Below, in pieces: positions 58,863 to 64,000 of a stretch of DNA of 64,000 nt. The position numbers and the translations under genes were made by a program. Within the stretch, counting starts at the first letter, position 1; the number at the start of each line of letters is the position of its first letter. This DNA comes from Bacteroidales bacterium (lineage in GTDB: Bacteria; Bacteroidota; Bacteroidia; Bacteroidales; Marinilabiliaceae), in assembly GCA_024401395.1 (NCBI GenBank), contig JAKSLD010000010.1, forward strand, positions 53,440 through 117,439, read 5' to 3'. The notes under the pieces were generated by a model. The model made no database searches. It worked only from the letters and a program-made list of their open reading frames with translations, and was not told where the DNA came from.

Positions 58863-59621
58863 TTATTTTATCAGCCAACAGATGCCGGCCTCGATGGACC
58901 ACCATTTGTTCATGTTGCTGACGAACTTATCTGAGGTTCTTGTAGTAGATACGTCGAACTGCAGACGAGGAAGAACCTGATATGCGAGGGCAATACCGAT
59001 ATTGGTGGTGTGGTTGAAGTTCATTATATTGTTGCAATATATTTCAGCTGAGGCAGATAGTTTGTCGTTGATGGAGTAGCCTGCTGATAAAGCTGCCATA
59101 AGAGCTACGTTATGGTCGTAGTATTTCTGGAATTTTGATGCTATGTTGGCTGTCAGGGAGAATTTGTCGTTGACAGGTTTGGAATACAGCATAGCGAGAG
59201 AGAAGTGCGGAGCAGCGTATCCGAAATCGAACCACTCTCCACAAGGGAGGTCGAACTGCCCCATGAGGGTCAGTTTGCCATTGTCGTCGGTCAGATTGTA
59301 TTTAGCGCCTATTGCGATGTTTGATATGCTTGAGTTCCAATCGTCTTTCATCTCTGCCATGGAGAATCTTGCCTCGAATACATTGCCAATGCCATATCGC
59401 AAAGTCGATGTGTTGATGGTCGTTGTTTTGTCGCCGAAGAATTCCTCTATGCCGAAACCGGTTTCCAACAAAAGCGATTTGTCCGCAACGACTGAGGCAC
59501 CAGTAGTATATCCTGGGCGCCCCGAAGGCATATATATGTTCGATTCCTGAGCTAAAGCAGTAGAGAATGACGAGAAAAAGAGCAATGCAGAGCTTGCGAA
59601 GAGAATTCTAGCTGTTCTCAT
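58863..59621 (-). CDS. Outer-membrane transporter-like beta-barrel protein
   Basis: A 252-residue exported protein: signal peptide (MRTARILFASSALLFF to TALAQ), then amphipathic strands typical of small barrels of the MetA-pathway/transporter group (YMPSGRPGYTTGASVVADKS, GIEEFFGDKTTTINTSTLRYG, IGAKYNLTDDNGKLTLMGQ), ending in IEAGICWLIK. The role is not known. The start at 59621 is chosen because it begins the signal peptide; the frame is open 24 codons further upstream. A -7 element TACCTTTG lies at 59691-59698. Confidence 0.75.
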   Translation of the reverse strand: MRTARILFASSALLFFSSFSTALAQESNIYMPSGRPGYTTGASVVADKSLLLETGFGIEEFFGDKTTTINTSTLRYGIGNVFEARFSMAEMKDDWNSSISNIAIGAKYNLTDDNGKLTLMGQFDLPCGEWFDFGYAAPHFSLAMLYSKPVNDKFSLTANIASKFQKYYDHNVALMAALSAGYSINDKLSASAEIYCNNIMNFNHTTNIGIALAYQVLPRLQFDVSTTRTSDKFVSNMNKWWSIEAGICWLIK

Positions 59622-59690
59622 TGTTATGTATAATGTTTTTATTATTTGTATGGTTTGCGATATTATGTTGTTTGCACAATACGTTGGTGG

Positions 59691-59698
59691 CAAAGGTA
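59691..59698 (-). promoter_or_regulatory. -7 element of the small barrel gene
   Basis: Minus-strand TACCTTTG, full consensus, 69 bases before the ATG at 59621. It overlaps codons of the longer possible frame and so supports the shorter start. Confidence 0.6.
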
Positions 59699-59789
59699 TT
59701 TATTTTTTCCATATAATCGGTAATTGGGAGAGTTGTAGCTGAAATTGAGCGACTATTCCTTATCTTTGTAGGCAATAATACGTCAGTAG

Positions 59790-60524
59790 ATGGACAAAAA
59801 GACCAGTTTTACAGATCAAGAGGTAAAGAGATATCTCAGACATATAGACCTTGAAGGGGTTGGGCCAGAAGGTCAACGAAAGCTCAAGGAAGCTAGTGTA
59901 TGTGTGGTTGGTGCAGGTGGTCTAGGGTCGCCAGTGCTGCTTTATCTGGCCGCAGCCGGTGTAGGTCATATAGGTATTGTGGATGGGGATAATGTTGATT
60001 TAAGCAATCTTCAGAGGCAAGTCATACATTCTACGACATCGGTCGGGACACCTAAGACCGAATCTGCAAAGAAGCGTATTGAGGAGATTAATCCTCATGT
60101 AGAGGTAGAGTGCTATAACACCTTCCTGACGAGAGAAAATGCAAAAGAGATACTGTCGGGCTACGATTTTATTATTGAAGCTACAGATCACTTTGAGTCG
60201 AAGTATCTCATCAACGACGTGTGTACAGAGATGGGAAAGCCATTCAGCATAGGCGGTGTGAAGCAATACGGGGGACAGACCATTACCTGTCTGCCTGGTA
60301 CCCGAACCTACAGAGAACTCTTCCCTGATGCAGTCGACCAGCCATCGTGTCAGTCTTGCGCTTCTCTCGGTATTCTAGGAGTAGTGCCTGGTATAATCGG
60401 TACAATTCAGGCCACTGAGGCCATAAAATATATACTGTCCTTGGGGCAGTTGCTTACAAATAGATTGCTCATCTTCGATGCGAAAGCGATGAGCTTTAGC
60501 GAATTCATAATTCCTAATTCTTAA
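59790..60524 (+). CDS. HesA/MoeB/ThiF-family adenylyltransferase
   Basis: An E1-like enzyme that adenylates the C-terminus of a small sulphur-carrier protein (ThiS/MoaD type). Nucleotide-binding GAGGLGSPVLLYLAAAGVG, DLSNLQRQVIHSTTSVG and the catalytic DFIIEATDHFESKYLIND are present. The CxxC that binds zinc before LFP in MoeB is replaced by TYRELFP; one Cys pair (CQSCASLG) remains, and the distal CxxC is missing because the protein ends at 244 residues. It may use sulphur-carrier transfer without a structural zinc. It is 4 bases ahead of the fRMsr gene. Confidence 0.88.
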   Translation: MDKKTSFTDQEVKRYLRHIDLEGVGPEGQRKLKEASVCVVGAGGLGSPVLLYLAAAGVGHIGIVDGDNVDLSNLQRQVIHSTTSVGTPKTESAKKRIEEINPHVEVECYNTFLTRENAKEILSGYDFIIEATDHFESKYLINDVCTEMGKPFSIGGVKQYGGQTITCLPGTRTYRELFPDAVDQPSCQSCASLGILGVVPGIIGTIQATEAIKYILSLGQLLTNRLLIFDAKAMSFSEFIIPNS

Positions 60525-60528
60525 TTGT

Positions 60529-61005
60529 ATGTCAGAATCATTATTGATAGCAGAAGGCTCTAAGTCCGAAAAGTATGAGACCCTACTTGTCCAGATTGAA
60601 GGAGTTGTCGGAGGAGAGAGTGATGAGATAGCCAATATGGCCAATGTATCTTCTATGATTCATGAGACCTTTGGTTTCTGGTGGACAGGTTTCTATCGAG
60701 TATTGGATGGCGAACTAGTGCTCGGTCCGTTCCAAGGTCCGTTGGCGTGTACTCGTATCAAGAAAGGCAGGGGAGTGTGTGGAACAGCCTGGCAGCAAGG
60801 AGTCACACAGGTTGTTCCTGATGTGGAGAAATTTCCTGGTCATATTGCCTGTTCGTCAGCTTCAAAGAGCGAGATAGTCGTACCACTCTTCAAGAATGGC
60901 GAAGTAGTGGCAGTGCTTGATATAGACAGTGCCGAACTCAACACTTTTGATGAGGAAGACCGTATCAACCTCGAGAAAGTTGCAGAGATACTAGTCAGAG
61001 GGTAG
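60529..61005 (+). CDS. msrC: Free methionine-R-sulphoxide reductase (GAF domain)
   Basis: A 158-residue GAF-fold enzyme that reduces free methionine R-sulphoxide. Three cysteines have the spacing of the E. coli enzyme (84, 94, 118): Cys74 (PLACTRI), Cys84 (GVCGTAW), Cys108 (HIACSSASKSEIVVPL). FGFWWTGFYRV and AVLDIDS are typical. It follows the ThiF-like gene by 4 bases and overlaps the convergent GNAT gene by 11 bases. Confidence 0.93.
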   Translation: MSESLLIAEGSKSEKYETLLVQIEGVVGGESDEIANMANVSSMIHETFGFWWTGFYRVLDGELVLGPFQGPLACTRIKKGRGVCGTAWQQGVTQVVPDVEKFPGHIACSSASKSEIVVPLFKNGEVVAVLDIDSAELNTFDEEDRINLEKVAEILVRG

Positions 61006-61567
61006 GGTTGTACCCTTTGAAGAGCGACTTGACGTCGGCGAATATAGGTTGCCAATCCTTGAAGATAGGCTCGTTGAACATCTTGCGGAAGTCGGCCTCT
61101 CGGAAAGGAGGTTGAGTACACATTATTTCGAAAGTGTTATCGAAATAAGTCATACACCTGCCGGTAAGGGTCAGCCCGTGGCGCGTATAGAAGCGTGTAC
61201 GTCTCTTACGTACCTCGTAGTTAGGTGCATTCTCATCCAGAGGCTCCATGTCGAGGACAAGCTGGCAGTCGGGATATAGCTCCTTCAGGCGTTCCAGGAC
61301 TACGCTTCCAATTCCTTTGTTGCGATAAGGTTCATCAAGAGCAAAGTACCACAGGTAGATGAAGCGGTATGCCGGGCGAGTTATCACATTAACCAGACCG
61401 ATCAGCATATCGTTATCGTATATGCCATATATATCCACCGAGTAGTGCTTAAGTACCTCGTAGTATTTTTCACTCTCGATGCGCTCATTATCAGGGAATG
61501 AGGCCTCGTAGATTTGCAACAGACGATTAGCGTCTGCGTGATTGCCGTCGATTTTCTTTAGTTCCAT
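60995..61567 (-). CDS. GNAT-family N-acetyltransferase
   Basis: A 190-residue acyl-CoA transferase. The acetyl-CoA-binding motif A is DEPYRNKGIGSVVLERL (R-x-x-G-x-G), preceded by the strand FIYLWYFAL and followed by LVLDMEPLD and RRTRFYTRHGLTLTG. The substrate is unknown. Start at 61567 (MELKKIDGNHAD) is preferred to an upstream TTG/GTG extension because the earlier codons have no family resemblance. Convergent with fRMsr; the two coding ends overlap by 11 bases, so there is no room for a terminator between them. Confidence 0.88.
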   Translation of the reverse strand: MELKKIDGNHADANRLLQIYEASFPDNERIESEKYYEVLKHYSVDIYGIYDNDMLIGLVNVITRPAYRFIYLWYFALDEPYRNKGIGSVVLERLKELYPDCQLVLDMEPLDENAPNYEVRKRRTRFYTRHGLTLTGRCMTYFDNTFEIMCTQPPFREADFRKMFNEPIFKDWQPIFADVKSLFKGYNPTL

Positions 61568-61664
61568 AGCTACAAAAGTAATAAAAATAGACTGAGGAGA
61601 ACAGGCATAATGCAATATTTAGGTTACAGAAACTGATTAAAAATTGGTTTTGTGTAATGTGTCG

Positions 61665-61736
61665 CTACACCTATACTACACCTATACTACTCCTATGCTA
61701 GACCTATAGAACACCCTTGTTGGTCGTAATTTTTTA
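61665..61736 (-). repeat. 11-bp tandem repeat element, family A, copy 3
   Basis: On the minus strand, head AAAAAATTACGACCAACAAG then GGTGTTC, followed by units TATAGGTCTAG, CATAGGAGTAG, TATAGGTGTAG and TATAGGTGTAG. The head ends 12 bases before the trmD -7 element, so the element borders or overlaps the trmD promoter. Confidence 0.85.
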
Positions 61737-61748
61737 CAAATTAATCAG

Positions 61749-61756
61749 TATATTTG
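61749..61756 (+). promoter_or_regulatory. -7 element of trmD
   Basis: TATATTTG, full TAnnTTTG match, 19 bases before the ATG at 61775. The upstream sequence where a -33 box would be belongs to repeat A3. Confidence 0.7.
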
Positions 61757-61774
61757 CACCAAAATGCAAATCAG

Positions 61775-62449
61775 ATGCGCATAGATATATTAACCCTATT
61801 TCCTGACCTGTTCACCGGCCCATTCTCAGAGTCGATGATACGCAGAGCCCAGGAGGCGGGACATGCTGAAATACATCTACACGATATACGTGAATTCTCC
61901 AAGGACAAGCACAAGCGCGTGGACGACTATCCATTTGGCGGTGGTGCGGGAATGGTGATGGCCATTCAGCCTATTGCAGATGCGATAGAGAGCCTGAAAG
62001 CTGAGAGACATTATGACCATGTGATATATATGTCACCAGACGGTCAGACCCTCAAGCAGTCGATATGCAATACGCTGTCGCTAGCGGAGAACATAATCAT
62101 TCTCTGTGGTCATTATAAAGGGATAGACCAGCGAATAAGAGATCACTATATCACGATGGAGATATCCATAGGAGACTATGTGCTCACTGGAGGAGAACTC
62201 GCAGCCTGCGTAGTGGTGGACAGTATCGTGCGACTAGTACCTGGTGTATTGTCAGACGAAGAGTCGGCTCTTACAGATACATTTCAGGACAACCTGTTAG
62301 CACCTCCTATCTATACACGTCCATCCGATTATAACGGCTGGAAGGTACCAGATATACTCTTGAGCGGTCATGAAGCCAATATAGAGCAATGGCGTATGGA
62401 CCAAGCGCTGGAGAGAACAAAGAGGTTGAGACCCGATTTGCTGAAATAA
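61775..62449 (+). CDS. trmD: tRNA (guanine37-N1)-methyltransferase TrmD
   Basis: A SPOUT-fold methyltransferase that methylates G37 next to the anticodon to prevent frameshifting. 224 residues. [20 protein letters not shown] starts the domain; the knot region has [17 protein letters not shown] and the cofactor-binding [51 protein letters not shown] (given in parts: TRPSDYNGW and [12 protein letters not shown]) closes it. The ATG at 61775 is preferred because the -7 promoter box at 61749-61756 covers an earlier TTG start. It lies 37 bases ahead of an M18 aminopeptidase gene. Confidence 0.95.
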   Translation: MRIDILTLFPDLFTGPFSESMIRRAQEAGHAEIHLHDIREFSKDKHKRVDDYPFGGGAGMVMAIQPIADAIESLKAERHYDHVIYMSPDGQTLKQSICNTLSLAENIIILCGHYKGIDQRIRDHYITMEISIGDYVLTGGELAACVVVDSIVRLVPGVLSDEESALTDTFQDNLLAPPIYTRPSDYNGWKVPDILLSGHEANIEQWRMDQALERTKRLRPDLLK

Positions 62450-62486
62450 AAAAGATTCATATAGCATAACATTAAATTATATTACC

Positions 62487-63815
62487 ATGGATTTACAGGT
62501 AGCTAATAATTTATTGGACTTTATTCATGAGTCGCCATCTCCATTCCATGCCATAGAGCATGTGAAAGAGACACTTGTAGAGAAAGGCTTTGAAGAGTTG
62601 TGTCTCAAGAAAGAGTGGAAGCTTCGTGCTGGCGGTAAATATTTCACTACACGCAATGGCAGTGCCCTTGTAGCGTTCACGCTATCAGCTGAGCCAGAGA
62701 AAGACCTCGCGACAAGAGGCTTCAGAATAGTAGCTGCACATTCAGATGCCCCTACATTCAGAGTGAAGCCTAATTCGCAGTTAGTCCGTGAAGGAATGGT
62801 GTCGCTCAATGTTGAGTCGTATGGCGGAGCGATACTCCATACATGGATGGACAGACCATTGTCGCTGGCAGGAAGAGCCATCGTGATGGATCCTGAGACG
62901 AAGAAACTTACGAAGAAGCTTGTGGACTTCGGATTCCCTGTGGGAGTGATTCCGAGTGTGGCGATACACATGAACCGCGGCGTAAACGAGCAGATGTCGC
63001 TCAATAAGCAAATAGATATGCCATTCCTCTTCTCGACACTATACGGCAGAGAGGCTCAGGATGGTGTCATGTCTATGACAGAACTGCTTGCTGCGATGCT
63101 GGAGGTTTCGGTAGGAAATATTGTAGATTATGACTTGTATGCATACGTGACCGACAGAGGAGATATCGTAGGTTGTGATAAATCCATGATACTGGCGCCT
63201 AAGCTAGACGATCTCTCGATGGTTTTCTGTGCTACAGAGGCATTCTGCGGATCGATAGACATAGTGAACCATGCCCGCAACAATATTCTCTGTATCTTCG
63301 ATAATGAGGAGGTGGGAAGTCAGACCAAGCAGGGTGCCCAGTCGCCATTTCTCCGCAATGTCATAGAGCGAATCACAGAGCAGATGGGTCTGACACGTCA
63401 GCAAGCTCAGATGGCAACATACAACTCATTCATGGTGTCGGCAGATATGGCACATGCTGTTCATCCGAACCATCCTGAATACTGTGACCCGACGAACAGG
63501 CCACGACTCAATGGCGGTCCGGTAATAAAGATTAATGCCAATCAGAAGTACATGACCGATGCCGACAGTTCGGCGCAGTTCAAGGTGCTCTGTCAGATAG
63601 CCGATGTCCCATTCCAGATGTTCGTCAACAGGAGCGATATTGCAGGCGGTTCGACCCTTGGTAATCTAGTCACATCGCAGCTTGATATTCATGGCGTAGA
63701 CGTAGGAAATCCTATGTTAGGCATGCATTCAGCAGTAGAGACAGGCGGTGTATTGGACATAGACTATATGATAGACGTGCTAGAGCGTCATTATGTGCAT
63801 CTTGACGTGTGCTGA
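62487..63815 (+). CDS. apeB: M18 aspartyl aminopeptidase
   Basis: A di-zinc aminopeptidase with preference for N-terminal acidic residues, forming dodecameric shells in the cytoplasm. Metal ligands are visible in AAHSDAPTFRVKP (His, Asp), LDDLSM (bridging Asp), FDNEEVGSQTKQG (catalytic and ligand Glu pair), MAHAVHPNHP and the final MHSAVETGG (His). Length 442 is typical. It lies 37 bases after trmD, so cotranscription is possible. Confidence 0.94.
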   Translation: MDLQVANNLLDFIHESPSPFHAIEHVKETLVEKGFEELCLKKEWKLRAGGKYFTTRNGSALVAFTLSAEPEKDLATRGFRIVAAHSDAPTFRVKPNSQLVREGMVSLNVESYGGAILHTWMDRPLSLAGRAIVMDPETKKLTKKLVDFGFPVGVIPSVAIHMNRGVNEQMSLNKQIDMPFLFSTLYGREAQDGVMSMTELLAAMLEVSVGNIVDYDLYAYVTDRGDIVGCDKSMILAPKLDDLSMVFCATEAFCGSIDIVNHARNNILCIFDNEEVGSQTKQGAQSPFLRNVIERITEQMGLTRQQAQMATYNSFMVSADMAHAVHPNHPEYCDPTNRPRLNGGPVIKINANQKYMTDADSSAQFKVLCQIADVPFQMFVNRSDIAGGSTLGNLVTSQLDIHGVDVGNPMLGMHSAVETGGVLDIDYMIDVLERHYVHLDVC

Positions 63816-63861
63816 TAATCAGCATATTAAAAAATAATTCAAAAAAAGTTGCATTAACTGC

Positions 63862-63892
63862 TTGTAGATTCAAAAAATCCATCTACCTTTGC
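63862..63892 (+). promoter_or_regulatory. Promoter of the tRNA-Gly gene
   Basis: CTTG (63862-63865), 19 bases, TACCTTTG (63885-63892). It lies 57 bases upstream of the tRNA. Confidence 0.7.
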
Positions 63893-63949
63893 ACTCGCAA
63901 TCGGGAAGGAAACAGAACGATAGCAAAGGACTTTGAAATACAAGCAAAT

Positions 63950-64000
63950 GCGGAAATAGCTCAGTTGGTAGAGCACAACCTTGCCAAGGTTGGGGTCGCG
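63950..64000 (+). tRNA. tRNA-Gly (GCC), cut by the window end
   Basis: The first 51 bases of a tRNA: acceptor start GCGGAAA, D arm AGCTCAGTTGGTAGAGC, anticodon arm CAACCTTGCCAAGGTTG with anticodon GCC at 63983-63985 (position 34-36), then the variable loop and the start of the T arm. The sequence matches bacterial glycine tRNA. Confidence 0.95.

Overview
The window looks like chromosomal DNA from a member of the Bacteroidales (Bacteroidota), probably a gut- or rumen-type anaerobe; I cannot name a genus. The signs are Bacteroidota promoters (TTTG, 19-20 bp, TAnnTTTG) ahead of many genes, almost no Shine-Dalgarno sites, type IX secretion sorting tails on secreted proteins, many secreted glycan-active enzymes, a sodium-pumping oxaloacetate decarboxylase, a menaquinone gene and many small lipoproteins of Bacteroidales type.

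Layout. 0-3.2 kb: the end of a phospholipase D-like gene overlaps a RecD-like helicase gene, which overlaps a membrane acyltransferase gene. 3.4-4.7 kb (minus): glutathione peroxidase with small membrane and cysteine-rich proteins. 4.9-11.1 kb: FKBP lipoprotein and two GH2 glycosidases, the second carrying a LamG-like domain inside its catalytic barrel. 11.2-11.8 kb: YafQ-type toxin-antitoxin pair behind a promoter-overlapping palindrome. 12.3-16.3 kb (minus): 1325-residue surface protein with a type IX sorting domain. 16.5-23.5 kb: menE-dacB, two thioredoxin-fold proteins (one without redox cysteines), grpE-dnaJ, a tiny lipoprotein and gapA. 23.6-29.1 kb: AddB-like nuclease, a candidate minus-strand small RNA, WbqC-like protein and an ABC-F ATPase with one degenerate ATP site. 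29.6-33 kb: oadG-oadA-oadB.

33-43 kb is a mixed region of secreted proteins and gene debris: an aldo/keto reductase relic, two secreted proteins (minus), alpha-amylase with a starch-binding partner, a DUF6088 (AbiEi-like) gene whose AbiEii-like partner is cut off after 32 codons and joined to the first 17 codons of an inverted HU gene, a coiled-coil relic, a DUF4143-type ATPase, a TlpA/DUF4369 protein, a sugar O-acetyltransferase relic and a porin. 43.8-64 kb is mostly housekeeping: cysK, dipeptidyl peptidase IV, a SPOR lipoprotein, a TPR protein, a two-gene chromate transporter, lptD, a giant dehydratase-activase fusion, a second DUF4143-type ATPase, a ThiF-like protein, fRMsr, a GNAT enzyme, trmD, an M18 aminopeptidase and the start of tRNA-Gly(GCC).

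The most unusual feature is a set of dispersed intergenic elements, ten copies in three families, each built on an exact 11-bp tandem period but with a different unit: A (TATAGGTCTAG), B (GCGTATGACGT) and C (GTTAAGAGAGC). Copies share heads and, in B and C, tails, occur in both orientations, sometimes abut one another, and one supplies a gene's stop codon. Both DUF4143-type ATPase genes are preceded by a pair of 24-27-bp direct repeats with inverted ends, which suggests a shared style of control.
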